A stretch of 64,000 nucleotides of DNA from Rhizobium herbae (GTDB lineage Bacteria; Pseudomonadota; Alphaproteobacteria; Rhizobiales; Rhizobiaceae), in assembly GCF_017873135.1 (NCBI RefSeq), contig NZ_JAGGJV010000005.1, positions 372,001 to 436,000 of the forward strand, written 5' to 3'. Position 1 is the stretch's first letter. The number at the start of each line of letters is the position of its first letter. Under the pieces are notes generated by a model, which worked only from the letters and a program-made list of their open reading frames with translations, ran no database searches and was not told where the DNA came from. Shown piece after piece: positions 53,780 through 62,571 of the stretch. The position numbers and the translations under genes are program-made.

Positions 53780-55262
53780 GGCCCGGATAGGACGGTTCAA
53801 CACAATCCGCGCCAAAATTGCGAAGGCAACAAATGCTGTAGTGGCGCAGATCGATGGCACCCATCCTACTACACCCGGGCTGCCGTTGTCCCTCTCGCAA
53901 ACCGGAGATTCCGACGAAGTGGCCGGAATGCAGGAAACACAAATGCTGCTCGAAGATCAAGCGGCACAGGTTCATACGGCAATGCCGGATGAACGGCCCG
54001 GAGAAACCGGGCAGAACCTGGATGTCCACGGCGGTGAAGATGGCCCGATCCAGGGCGATTTGATTGCGGGTGAGCGTGATCATCTTCGGTATTGTTGCAA
54101 CGCAGCCTTTTATTCTCGGGACTGGAACCAAATCGGTCGCGACGAGCAAAAACCACCCGAAGGCGACTGGCGGGTTTGGTTGCTGATGGGCGGGCGCGGG
54201 TCCGGCAAGACGCGGGCGGGCGCCGAATGGGTGCATGGGCTGGCGTCGGGCAAGGACGCAAGGCCCGGCTTGCGGATCGCGCTGGTGGCAGAGACGCTGG
54301 GCGATGCGCGCGAGGTGATGATCGACGGGGTTTCCGGCATCTGCCGGATCGCCCGGCAGGCGCGGCCGGATTTCGAGGCGTCACGCCGGCGTCTGGTCTG
54401 GCCGAACGGCACGGTGGCGCAGATCTTTTCCTCGGAGGATCCCGAAAGCCTGCGCGGACCGCAATTCGACTATGCCTGGTGCGACGAGCTGGGCAAATGG
54501 AAACACGGGCAGGAGACGTGGGACATGCTGCAGTTTGCCCTGCGGCTCGGCGACGATCCGCGGGCACTGGTAACGACGACACCGCGGCCGGTGCCGGTAC
54601 TGAAGGCGCTGATCGCCGATCCCGGCACGCGGACGCTACGGATCCGGACAGCGGACAATATTGCAAATCTGGCACCAGGGTTTCTTTCGGCGATGGCCGG
54701 CCGTTACGGCGGCACGCGGCTCGGGCGGCAGGAACTCGACGGCGAGATGATCGAGGACCGCGAGGATGCGCTCTGGTCGCGTGCCTGCATCGAGGCGCTG
54801 AAGCTGCGCGACGCCGGGCCGCTCGGCCGGATCGTCGTGGCAGTCGATCCGCCCGCCGGCGGGGGCCGAGAATCCTGTTGTGGTATCATTGTGGCCGGCC
54901 TCGACCGGGCGGGACGCGGCGTGGTTCTGGCCGATTGTTCGGTGGAGGGCGCGAGCCCGGCCGGATGGGCAAACGCTGTCGTTCGCGCCTTCAGGCGGTT
55001 TAATGCCGACCGGATCGTCGCCGAGGTCAACCAGGGCGGCGACATGGTGTCTGCCGTGCTGCGCGGCATCGATGCGCAGCTGCCGGTGACGGCGGTGAGG
55101 GCTTCACGCGGAAAATGGCTGCGGGCGGAACCGGTGGCGGCACTCTACGAGCAGGGGCGGGTGGTGCATGCGGGATCGTTTCCGGCGCTCGAAGACCAGA
55201 TGTGCGAAAGTATCGCCATCCCTAAAAGCGCAACCTTCCCAGAGCGTTACGTTTTGCAATGA
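53700..55262 (+). pseudogene. Terminase large subunit (GTA/phage type), 3' end replaced
   Basis: The ATPase domain has Walker A GGRGSGKTRAGAEWV (about residue 163) and Walker B YAWCDELGKW. The nuclease domain has VAVDPPAGGGRE and VAEVNQGGDMV. These would package DNA into heads. The frame should continue past LEDQM into a final ~45 residues ending near LDALVWAL. Here it switches at about 55200 to unrelated SIAIPKSATFPERYVLQ and stops. The N-terminal ~140 residues before PPEGDWRVWLL are atypical (basic, then acidic). No portal, protease or capsid gene follows. Probably non-functional. Confidence 0.7.
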
Positions 55263-55503
55263 GTTTCCAGAAAAGCATGAACATGCCCGGAACATTGCGC
55301 CCGACTGTAAAACCATAACCGCGAACGAAAGCGAGGCGGCGCTTCCCACTCCGGTTGAGATTGCCGGTAGATGGCTTGCCCGCAATCGTGATGCCGTTTC
55401 GGGTCCGCTGCTGCCGTTCCTTCGTCGCCGTTTCGACCTGACCAGCCTACAGGCGATCGAGGCGGCCAAGCGGGCGCATCAGATCGAGTACGGCGGTGCG
55501 TGA
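55168..55503 (+). CDS. Small protein at the terminase junction, probably 5'-truncated
   Basis: The credible part runs from about 55312 (TANESEAALPTPVEIAGRWL) to the stop. FLRRRFDLTSLQAIEAAKRA looks like a helical DNA-binding or ancillary phage-island protein. The only in-frame ATG is at 55168, inside the terminase, so the native start seems lost at the joint. Stop overlaps the next ATG (TGATG). Confidence 0.45.
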   Translation: MRDRFRRSKTRCAKVSPSLKAQPSQSVTFCNEFPEKHEHARNIAPDCKTITANESEAALPTPVEIAGRWLARNRDAVSGPLLPFLRRRFDLTSLQAIEAAKRAHQIEYGGA

Positions 55504-56363
55504 TGGCCGAGCAGGCTCGCGGGAAAAACGGAATTCAAAAGCACGACATAGCAATCGCGCAAAAAGCGTTGAATATAGCCGCTGGCCTCTCCAGCGCGGA
55601 CAAGGCGGTCGCATCTGCGATTTTGGATCACTACAACAGAGCCACCGGACAATGTGATCCGAGCCTTGGTCGTCTCGCGACCCTACTCGGCTTTGATGAG
55701 AAAACGGTACGGCGTGCGACCGAGTTTTTGTGCAGTGAGAAGTGGCAGCTTTTCAAAAAAGATAGCCACGGTGGCCGTTCGTTCCGTGCCAGTTACAGCC
55801 CTCAGTGGGCCAAATTTCGTGCGATCGTAGCGGATTGGGATCAACGAATGCGGTCGATCTGCGAGCCTCAAATGAAACGGAGGGCGCGGACAAAATTGTC
55901 CGCAGACCCTGGGCGAAAATGTCCAGACACCCAGGACAAAAATGTCCAGCAAACCAATCTTAGTAACCCATCTTATAAACCCATCTCTCTCAACGAGACG
56001 CCAGAGCAAGGCACGGACGATCAAGAAGCCCAAGGCGTGGGGACGCTTTTTAATGGGCTTTTGAAAGGGAAGGATGAGAGGGCAGTTAATCGAAACTTCC
56101 TATCGAAGGAGAGGGGCGAAACCGCAGGTTGTTCGCACCGCGAGGCGGGCTTGGCGAATGCTTCTGACCGTGTGAATGATTGGATCAATCGTCTGGATGA
56201 CAACGGGGCGTCAACATGGGCATGGCTCGCTGATGCCGATGGTGTGTTGGATGCGGCCATCCAGGCGGAGATGCGAAAGCGCGGGGCAGGCTCGCAGTTC
56301 ATCCTCAGCGCTATGCGCAGCTATCGCTTAAACCATTCAGCGGAGCGCGGCCATGTCCACTGA
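55503..56363 (+). CDS. HTH/replication-initiation-like phage-island protein
   Basis: About 286 residues. The N-terminal winged HTH of the RepA/DnaD type covers ASAILDHYNRATGQCDPSLG, then RLATLLGFDEKTVRRATEFL. The central and C-terminal parts are Asp/Asn-rich and ungrouped. ATG overlaps the stop of the preceding gene. It may initiate replication of the former element or regulate it. G+C is lower than the core. Confidence 0.6.
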   Translation: MAEQARGKNGIQKHDIAIAQKALNIAAGLSSADKAVASAILDHYNRATGQCDPSLGRLATLLGFDEKTVRRATEFLCSEKWQLFKKDSHGGRSFRASYSPQWAKFRAIVADWDQRMRSICEPQMKRRARTKLSADPGRKCPDTQDKNVQQTNLSNPSYKPISLNETPEQGTDDQEAQGVGTLFNGLLKGKDERAVNRNFLSKERGETAGCSHREAGLANASDRVNDWINRLDDNGASTWAWLADADGVLDAAIQAEMRKRGAGSQFILSAMRSYRLNHSAERGHVH

Positions 56364-56571
56364 CAGACCGGCAGGAGTGGCATCGAATAGTTGCGATCGC
56401 CTGGGGCGGAAATGTTTCTTACGGACGAGGGCGAATTATCATCCCCGCAGCGAAAAGGAGAGAACTGCTAGGAGGCCGCATGCAGTTTTGCCTGCCCGCG
56501 ATGCTGCGGGTCCTTCTGGCGAAATCGCATCCCACGAGGCAGTTCGTACCCTGGTGCTTTCGACTGTGTAG
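56353..56571 (+). CDS. Possible small protein
   Basis: 72 basic residues. The ATG overlaps the previous stop by 11 bases. No domain recognised; codon use is unremarkable. Could be chance. Confidence 0.25.
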   Translation: MSTDRPAGVASNSCDRLGRKCFLRTRANYHPRSEKERTARRPHAVLPARDAAGPSGEIASHEAVRTLVLSTV

Positions 56572-56677
56572 GTCTGCGGACCACTTGCTGTTTGGGTTAT
56601 TGTTGTTGTTCCTCAATGTGTCGCGGTGACAGGCGGTTCTCGCTAAACGAAGTCTGACCGAAACGGAGAATGCTGAG

Positions 56678-57547
56678 ATGACGCCGTTAGAAAACTGGGA
56701 AGAGCTGAAGGCGATGGCGAAACAGGACAGGCAGCGTGAGCGGGAAAGCATCGCAGCGCGCCTTGAGGCGGGCGAGGAAATCGATCTGCTGGAAGCGATA
56801 TCGTATTTCGAGATCCGCCGAAAGGATGGTCTCTGGCCGCTTGCCGACCTTCGCGCCGTGGGCAGGATAGGCGACGAGGCCGAACCTCCAACCGAGATAC
56901 CCGGTTCGGCCTGGCTGCACCTTCGCTGGTCGGTCGAGAACGGTGATTTTGTTGTCGTCACGACAACGGGCAAGAAGATTTTCGACCTCCGCTTTTGCGC
57001 ACGGGAGCTGGGTATCGTTGCGCCTCGGGAGGCGGATGGCGCCGGTAACTCCGGCGCCGATCAGGAAGCCGCGCCGGCGCCAGCCGAGCGCGTTGTCACC
57101 GCTTCGGAAGAACCGTCTGTCGTGTTGCAGCGCATTGTCAAAACAAAGCGGCCTGAAGGCAGCCACTGGGAGATCGACGCGTATAAAACCGAATTTGCGA
57201 AGGCCGGAATAACGGTCATTCGGGGGAAGCACGACCGTCTCTCCGGTGTCAAAATCTGCGATGATGGGCGAATTGAACGTGCCGGCGGATCGATCTATTT
57301 GACCAACGCGCTGTTGGTGACACGCTTCGCGCTGGCGAAGTCCGATGGGTTCCTCTCGAATTGCCGCTCAAAGCGCGATGTCGCTCGCGCGCTCTATCGA
57401 TGGCTTGATGTCGATCATCCGAACATCCTCGGCGTTCGGGTTGAAACACCCGACGATCTGAAAACGATCGACGGTCTCGCCGATCTCTTGCGGCGCCATT
57501 TTAGGGATTTTCTGGCCCAGGTGTCCGGCGGCGGATCGGCCGGCTAA
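56678..57547 (+). CDS. Phage-island protein, unknown
   Basis: 289 residues: a charged helical N-terminus (ENWEELKAMAKQDRQRERES), a middle with SAWLHLRWSVENGDFVVVTT, and a C-terminal domain (FAKAGITVIRGKHDRLSGVK; KSDGFLSNCRSKRDVARALY). I recognise no family. A run of Ala/Pro separates the two halves. The ATG has CGGAGAATG in front. Confidence 0.55.
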   Translation: MTPLENWEELKAMAKQDRQRERESIAARLEAGEEIDLLEAISYFEIRRKDGLWPLADLRAVGRIGDEAEPPTEIPGSAWLHLRWSVENGDFVVVTTTGKKIFDLRFCARELGIVAPREADGAGNSGADQEAAPAPAERVVTASEEPSVVLQRIVKTKRPEGSHWEIDAYKTEFAKAGITVIRGKHDRLSGVKICDDGRIERAGGSIYLTNALLVTRFALAKSDGFLSNCRSKRDVARALYRWLDVDHPNILGVRVETPDDLKTIDGLADLLRRHFRDFLAQVSGGGSAG

Positions 57548-57584
57548 CGCCTGTCGAGACCGACCGCCGAACTACCAATTTCAC

Positions 57585-57616
57585 TACCGATTTCATTTTC
57601 TGCATCGAAATCGGTA
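57585..57616. promoter_or_regulatory. 10-base inverted repeat upstream of the W-repeat gene
   Basis: TACCGATTTC (57585-57594) and GAAATCGGTA (57607-57616) with a 12-base loop lie 53 bases before the ATG at 57670. Operator or transcript hairpin; no T run. Confidence 0.45.
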
Positions 57617-57669
57617 CTCGCACCGTGGCAAGCCTTTCTCATCACCGAACCGGAAGGAAGGCCGCAGAG

Positions 57670-58020
57670 ATGACCAATTTGAAAGCAACCGATCACCCCG
57701 CCGACGATGGCCGCAGTCCGCTGCTGGCGACCGACGCAACCAACCCCGCTGAGGCACGCTGGAAAGCGGAATGGGAGGGCTCGGCGAATCTGCAGGAAGA
57801 GTATCCGACCGCCGGCGGTTACGTCGCCACCATGAAACGCCAGGCCATAAATGTGGGAATTGCTGCCGTACACGCTGGCCGCGCCACCGCGACGCCCGTC
57901 AAGGCTTCCCCGGAGACCGAAGCGCGCTGGAAGGCAGATTGGGAAGCCTCGGCGAAGCTGCAGGCAGAATACCCGACTGTGGGTTCCTACGTCGCCATCA
58001 TGAAGCGCCAGGCCCGCTGA
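57670..58020 (+). CDS. W-repeat phage-island protein (two repeats)
   Basis: 116 residues made of two copies of a ~29-residue unit: WKAEWEGSANLQEEYPTAGG with YVATMKRQA, and WKADWEASAKLQAEYPTVGS with YVAIMKRQA, joined by an Ala/Thr linker. The preceding ~30 residues are hydrophilic. No family recognised. The same unit appears in the gene at 58701. The position before a tape-measure gene suggests a virion or associated protein, but that is only context. Confidence 0.6.
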   Translation: MTNLKATDHPADDGRSPLLATDATNPAEARWKAEWEGSANLQEEYPTAGGYVATMKRQAINVGIAAVHAGRATATPVKASPETEARWKADWEASAKLQAEYPTVGSYVAIMKRQAR

Positions 58021-58050
58021 GGCCGCTCCCCAGAAAGGAAGCGAAATCAC

Positions 58051-58692
58051 ATGACCAACTCGAAAACCAATGCTGAAACCATTCTCGACACTGTGCGCCG
58101 TGCGCTGGCAAAAGCTGTCACGGCCGATGCTATTCTCGCGGCCGGCGAACCGATCCCGGATCTCATCATCGAGATCGAGACCGCACGCGATGCCCTCGAT
58201 GACGATATCGCGGCGGAAGCGGAGTCCATCGACCGTTCCCGCAGCAACAAGCTTCGCGCGGAGCGTTCTGCCCTCGGCGACCTGTTGAGCGACGCCGAGT
58301 ATTTGGAACGCCGCATCGACGAAAAGCACAAGGGCGTGCTGAAGGCGGAGACGGACGCCGCGATGCGTGCCAAGCAGACCTCCGCCCTGAAAAAGCAGGC
58401 CCAGGCGCAGGCCGCGCTTGCCGCGCTTGCCGAACCCTTGAGGGCTGTTGTCTCCGGCGTCACGGATTACCAGTGCCTCGCCGCCGAGATCGATGGCCTG
58501 AACAACGAGTTGCGGGGCTCCGACCGTCACGAACTCTGCGTCCGTCCGCCGCTCCATGCTGTTGCGAAACCCAACGAGGCCCTGGGGGAGATCTTCGATT
58601 TCGTCCGTGTCGGCAAGTTCAACTCCCGGCACGGCGAGCCGAACCTCATTGACATTGCCGATCGCCTGAAAACCCTCAAGGCAGGAAAGTGA
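58051..58692 (+). CDS. Coiled-coil phage-island protein, unknown
   Basis: 213 residues, mostly helical: [59 protein letters not shown]. No domain recognised. GGAAGCG precedes the ATG, and the gene lies between the two W-repeat proteins with short gaps (30 and 8 bases), so all three are likely one transcript. Confidence 0.6.
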   Translation: MTNSKTNAETILDTVRRALAKAVTADAILAAGEPIPDLIIEIETARDALDDDIAAEAESIDRSRSNKLRAERSALGDLLSDAEYLERRIDEKHKGVLKAETDAAMRAKQTSALKKQAQAQAALAALAEPLRAVVSGVTDYQCLAAEIDGLNNELRGSDRHELCVRPPLHAVAKPNEALGEIFDFVRVGKFNSRHGEPNLIDIADRLKTLKAGK

Positions 58693-58700
58693 GGCCCAGC

Positions 58701-59063
58701 ATGAGCAGACGTTTCGGCCAGAGCAGGAATTTGACGCCCGACTCGTTGTTCGGAAAAGGCCTGACGGCCTGGTTCCAGGAATGGGATGCAAGCGAGGAAT
58801 TGCGCTTCCAGTTTCCGGGCTGGGGTGACTACGCCTACCCTCGCTTGCGCGCGCACTGGGATGCATCGCCAAATGTCCAGCGCCACTTTGATGGCGACCG
58901 GTGGGCTTTCCTTACTGCCGCTAAGGCGGACGCCAGCGCATCGCTGACGGTGGCTATGAAAAAATCTGACATCGATGCCCGCGAGGCGATGGAACAGTCC
59001 CGTGCCGACGTGAAACGCGGCGGCATTGGCCAGTACGCCCGCAACCTTTTCGGCCGGGACTGA
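58701..59063 (+). CDS. W-repeat phage-island protein (degenerate repeats)
   Basis: 120 residues. WFQEWDASEELRFQFPGWGD and LRAHWDASPNVQRHFDGDRW repeat the W-[DE]-[AG]-S-x2-[LV]-[QR] core of the protein at 57670. C-terminal helix rich in Ala/Asp. Unrecognised. The ATG is at 58701 after GGAAAGTGAGG. Confidence 0.6.
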   Translation: MSRRFGQSRNLTPDSLFGKGLTAWFQEWDASEELRFQFPGWGDYAYPRLRAHWDASPNVQRHFDGDRWAFLTAAKADASASLTVAMKKSDIDAREAMEQSRADVKRGGIGQYARNLFGRD

Positions 59064-59211
59064 GCAAACTCTAGAAGTCTACCAGCGCGCCTTTACTGAC
59101 GGTCGAAAAGCCAGACCCATAACGGAAAACCGATCTCCCCGCGCTGTGCCTGGATAGGGGTCAAGGTTGGTAAGGCTAATTTCTCACTCTCGCGGTCCGC
59201 CCGCACCCTGA

Positions 59212-59259
59212 TCGCCAAGTTGGCGACGAGCATTCAAGTCGCCAACTTGGCGACTTGAA
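59212..59259. promoter_or_regulatory. Paired palindromic operator upstream of the tape-measure gene
   Basis: Two copies of TCGCCAASTTGGCGA (59212-59226 and 59239-59253) stand 27 bases centre to centre. The right one sits in a perfect 27-base palindrome (59233-59259). The arms 59216-59227 and 59238-59249 also pair, so two RNA folds exclude each other. Fits a dimeric repressor or an RNA switch. Confidence 0.6.
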
Positions 59260-59308
59260 ACAGCAACCGGGCCGAACGGCTCTTCAACGATCGCTTAAGG
59301 AGCTCGCA

Positions 59309-61048
59309 ATGCGCGATATGGAATTCAACATCAGGGCAAACGACAAGACAAAGCCTGCCTTCGATGCCGCCGGCCGCAATGCCAAGGCCTTCAACGGCGA
59401 GCTGGATATGGCAACACGCGGGTATAACATGGCCGCCAACGCAGCCCGCCTGTTTGCCGCCGGGTTCACACTGACGGCGGTGGCGGATTTCGGGCGCACG
59501 GTTCGCGGCGTGATTACCGATGCTGCCGATCTGGTCGACCTGGCGGACAAGGTCGGCGTTGCCACGGGCGATCTGCAGCGGATGGTGTTTGGCTTCAGTC
59601 AGGCCGGCGTCGCCGCATCCGATATCGATCAGATCCTCACTCAGTGGTCAAAGCGGATCGGTGAGGCGCACACGAAAGGCGGTCAGCTCGCCGATATCTT
59701 CAAGGCAAACGGCGTCTCTCTCACGGATAGCGAAGGCCGGCTGCGCTCATCCGTGGACCTGATGCGCGATTACGCCGAACTGGTCGCAAACGCTGGCAGT
59801 GAGCAGGAGCAGATGACCCTATCCACGTTAGGGTTCGGCCGGGCGGGTGGCGCAATGGTTCTGGTGCTGAAGGATGGCAAGGACGGTTGGGATCAGATGA
59901 TGCGCTCGATCAACAAGGCAGGCGGCGCCTTGGAAGATGACATCCTCCGGCAAGCGGCGGAGATCGACGACGACTTCAATCAGATGTGGCAGACGTTCGA
60001 AACCGGCGCGAAACGCGCAACCTTGAACGCTGTCGGATGGCTCGCCAACCTCCAGAAGGAATTGGCAGCCTACAGTCAGGCCCGGAATGCCGCGCTTGCA
60101 GGGCAGAATATGGGCGAACTGGGCGCCAAATTGCTCTCTTCTGAAGAGTCTGTTCGCACCCCAACAGGTGATCGCCCTGATCCTTGGGGGGATAGGTTCG
60201 GTGGCGACTGGGGAAACCAGCCTCCGGCAGATGATGCCCTGGCGCGGGAAATTCGCTCACGTTACAGCAAGAAAACCGTGATTACGGGTGGTGACGAGGA
60301 CGAAGAGACGCGGGCTCGCGGTGCTTCGACCAAGGCTATTGAGGAGCAGAAAAGCGCCTATGAACGCCTGATGGAGCGCCTGAAGGAAGAACAAGACGTA
60401 CTGGGGTTGTCTGGTATTGCGCTCCGGATCAAGACAGAGCAGCAGCGCGCCAATGTGGATGCGAGTAGCGATCAAGGCCGCGCAATAGCGAAGGTGGTAA
60501 CCGCGATCGAAACCCAGCAGGCGGCGTATGAAAGCGCGGCGGAAGCCAGCGAATTTTTCAACGATGCACTGAAAGACGGCTTTTCGGATCTGATTCCCGA
60601 AATCGAAACCGGCAACCAGGCGCTCGATCGTTTTCTCAATACGCTCATAGAAGCCAGCGCCTCGGCGCTGCTTTTCGGGAGCGGCCCGCTGTCCGGCTTG
60701 TTTGGCGGCGGCAAGGGCCTGTTCGGCGGTTTTGGCGGGGGGCGCGCAATTGGCGGGACCGTCGATCCATGGAGCGATTATCTTGTCGGAGAGAATGGGC
60801 CGGAAATCATGCGCATCGGTTCGCGAGGCGGACGGGTGGGTAGCGTCGATGCGGCGGGATCGGGGGTGGGCGGTGCGATCAAGGTCGATGTCGGCGTCTC
60901 TGTCGATGACGAGGGGAACCTCAAGGCCTATGTCAAAAGCGTCGCGCAGCAGGAAGGATCGTCCGCCGCGCGTGCTGCCGTCACGGATTATGACAAGGCG
61001 ATGCCCGGCCGGGTGCAGCAGATCAACCGCAATCCGAGGCGGCGCTGA
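59309..61048 (+). CDS. Phage tail tape-measure-like protein
   Basis: 579 residues. The N-terminus FNIRANDKTKPAFDAAGRNA, the hydrophobic GYNMAANAARLFAAGFTLTA and long Ala/Gln-rich coiled coils, then Gly-rich GGGKGLFGGFGGG and a terminal domain GGTVDPWSDYLVGENGPEIM, are typical of tail length tape-measure proteins of siphophage-like or GTA tails. AAGGAG seven bases upstream supports ATG 59309. It is short, which suits a GTA-sized tail. Next gene overlaps by one base but is truncated. Confidence 0.8.
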   Translation: MRDMEFNIRANDKTKPAFDAAGRNAKAFNGELDMATRGYNMAANAARLFAAGFTLTAVADFGRTVRGVITDAADLVDLADKVGVATGDLQRMVFGFSQAGVAASDIDQILTQWSKRIGEAHTKGGQLADIFKANGVSLTDSEGRLRSSVDLMRDYAELVANAGSEQEQMTLSTLGFGRAGGAMVLVLKDGKDGWDQMMRSINKAGGALEDDILRQAAEIDDDFNQMWQTFETGAKRATLNAVGWLANLQKELAAYSQARNAALAGQNMGELGAKLLSSEESVRTPTGDRPDPWGDRFGGDWGNQPPADDALAREIRSRYSKKTVITGGDEDEETRARGASTKAIEEQKSAYERLMERLKEEQDVLGLSGIALRIKTEQQRANVDASSDQGRAIAKVVTAIETQQAAYESAAEASEFFNDALKDGFSDLIPEIETGNQALDRFLNTLIEASASALLFGSGPLSGLFGGGKGLFGGFGGGRAIGGTVDPWSDYLVGENGPEIMRIGSRGGRVGSVDAAGSGVGGAIKVDVGVSVDDEGNLKAYVKSVAQQEGSSAARAAVTDYDKAMPGRVQQINRNPRRR

Positions 61049-61089
61049 TGGCGGTCACCTGCACGTATGCTCTGGCCAAGGCTCAATGA
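61048..61089 (+). pseudogene. 13-codon remnant of the gene after the tape-measure
   Basis: ATG overlaps the tape-measure stop (TGATG) and reads MAVTCTYALAKAQ before TGA. Tail clusters continue with further tail genes at this point, so the gene is cut near 61075-61090 where foreign cargo begins. Confidence 0.45.
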
Positions 61090-61267
61090 CGTCTCGCTTG
61101 CGAAACCACCTACAACCAGGGCGGTGATGATGAATGGTCTTTCGCATGGACAAAGGTTGATATCGAGCCCGCGAACGACCTTTGACCTCTCCTTCGACGT
61201 AATCTTTACCATTGCGTTGTATTCATCCTCATCATAAAACAAACGCGTTTCCGTCCAGTGGTGTTTC

Positions 61268-61993
61268 ATGTTTGATAAAGCCAGGTCCATCCAAATTGCA
61301 TGGTTCCTTCCCTTCGAGCCACCGGCACCCGCTGAACTATTTGACGCCATTACTGGTCAGGAACCCGACGCGTTCCAAAAAGTTTCGCCACCCAATGCGC
61401 CTTTCCCGATAATCACCCAAGTGGTTAACCGCGGAAATGTCCAGCATCGTGTGCAGAGCCACATCGGAAGAGTTGACTACTTCATTGAAGCAATTGCCAC
61501 TGAACAGCCAGTTGGAATGCTGGACGCACCGCTAGTGCATTTGGCACAAGCTCTAAGCCGTATAGCATTAATCGGCGAAACTCTCGGCGAAGTCACGCGT
61601 GTAGCGATCATTTTGAACCTGTGCGAAAAAGTAGGCTCGTTTCAAGAGAGTGCAGCAATTTTCAACAAGCTGTTTTCAAATCACATTACCTTGACTGATG
61701 ACCGTGATTTGATGTTCCAAACTAGCCGCCGCACAGGCGATTCCACGGGGTATTTCAACAGACTATTGCGGTGGAGCACAGAGTATTTTTCGTTCCAGCA
61801 AATAGTCAACGGCGTACCTGCAGCGGGCATGTCTCTTGTTGAGTCTTATTACGTAAACTATATGATCGATGTGAATACCGTCCCTGCCGAGAACGTCATA
61901 TTTCAGCCATCGGAACATAGCGAACTATTTGCTAGGGTCGCAGCTATTGCAGACGGGCTGACATCATTGGGACGAATTGAGGATTTGCAATGA
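61268..61993 (+). CDS. Unrecognised protein, first gene of three-gene cargo operon
   Basis: 241 residues with no signal peptide or membrane span. It starts FDKARSIQIAWFLPFEPPAP; later VNRGNVQHRVQSHIGRVDYF, ALSRIALIGETLGEVTRVAI and TGYFNRLLRWSTEYFSFQQI. Sequence text is globular with no motif that I can name. G+C is about 50% in a line counted, lower than the core. It overlaps the next gene by 4 bases (ATGA). Confidence 0.55.
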   Translation: MFDKARSIQIAWFLPFEPPAPAELFDAITGQEPDAFQKVSPPNAPFPIITQVVNRGNVQHRVQSHIGRVDYFIEAIATEQPVGMLDAPLVHLAQALSRIALIGETLGEVTRVAIILNLCEKVGSFQESAAIFNKLFSNHITLTDDRDLMFQTSRRTGDSTGYFNRLLRWSTEYFSFQQIVNGVPAAGMSLVESYYVNYMIDVNTVPAENVIFQPSEHSELFARVAAIADGLTSLGRIEDLQ

Positions 61994-62571
61994 GCGCCGC
62001 AGCCACCAGACGTTTCTCCGACGGATCGAGCGGAACGGATTACTTCAAAAGTCACGAAGACCTGTTTCCGCACGATGGTTTTGAGAAGTTTTTGATCGGC
62101 CCGATTTCCGTCATATCCACTGCTGGCGACGTGAACCCAAGAGCGTGCTGGGTTCGGTCGACTAACGCCGTTTTTGAGGTTATCTCGCTCGATTCTACTG
62201 AGGAAAAGTACAACGCTTTATTTGAAGCATTGAACCTCATGCGCTCAATGGATGAGGACGAGTCCATGTTCATCGATGCAGACACGCATCGAAATGCGTG
62301 TAGCGTCCTAAGTCTTTTGAGCTACCGCAAGGTGGCCCCCCCGAAAGTTTACTCGCACGGTGGTGACGCTGTCGTTTTTACCTGGGTTATCGCAGGTCAG
62401 TCGTATCAACTCACGGTGAGCAATGGGACTGCTACACTGGGGAAGCGCGTCAAGGGTCAAGGAGCAATTCTGCTTGGGCATGTCCATCTGGCGACGCATG
62501 GTATCGTCGATATTATTCCGTTTCTTCAGGTGCGCAGTGATAGAACCGGGACAAACCCTACCCGCCGGTGA
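61990..62571 (+). CDS. Unrecognised protein, second gene of cargo operon
   Basis: 193 residues, soluble: FSDGSSGTDYFKSHEDLFPH, CWVRSTNAVFEVISLDSTEE, FLIGPISVISTAGDV, FTWVIAGQSYQLTVSNGTAT. No domain or catalytic signature seen. Couples to gene 1 by an ATGA overlap, and the third gene starts inside it. G+C about 47% in a line counted. Confidence 0.55.
   Translation: MSAAATRRFSDGSSGTDYFKSHEDLFPHDGFEKFLIGPISVISTAGDVNPRACWVRSTNAVFEVISLDSTEEKYNALFEALNLMRSMDEDESMFIDADTHRNACSVLSLLSYRKVAPPKVYSHGGDAVVFTWVIAGQSYQLTVSNGTATLGKRVKGQGAILLGHVHLATHGIVDIIPFLQVRSDRTGTNPTRR

Noticed and set aside
60988-61350. Minus-strand frame across the tape-measure end and the cargo edge with protein-like text (HHWTETRLFYDEDEYN)
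   Set aside because: No ribosome-binding site. Its upper part is antisense to the first cargo gene and its lower part antisense to the tape-measure gene. At most a truncated fragment.
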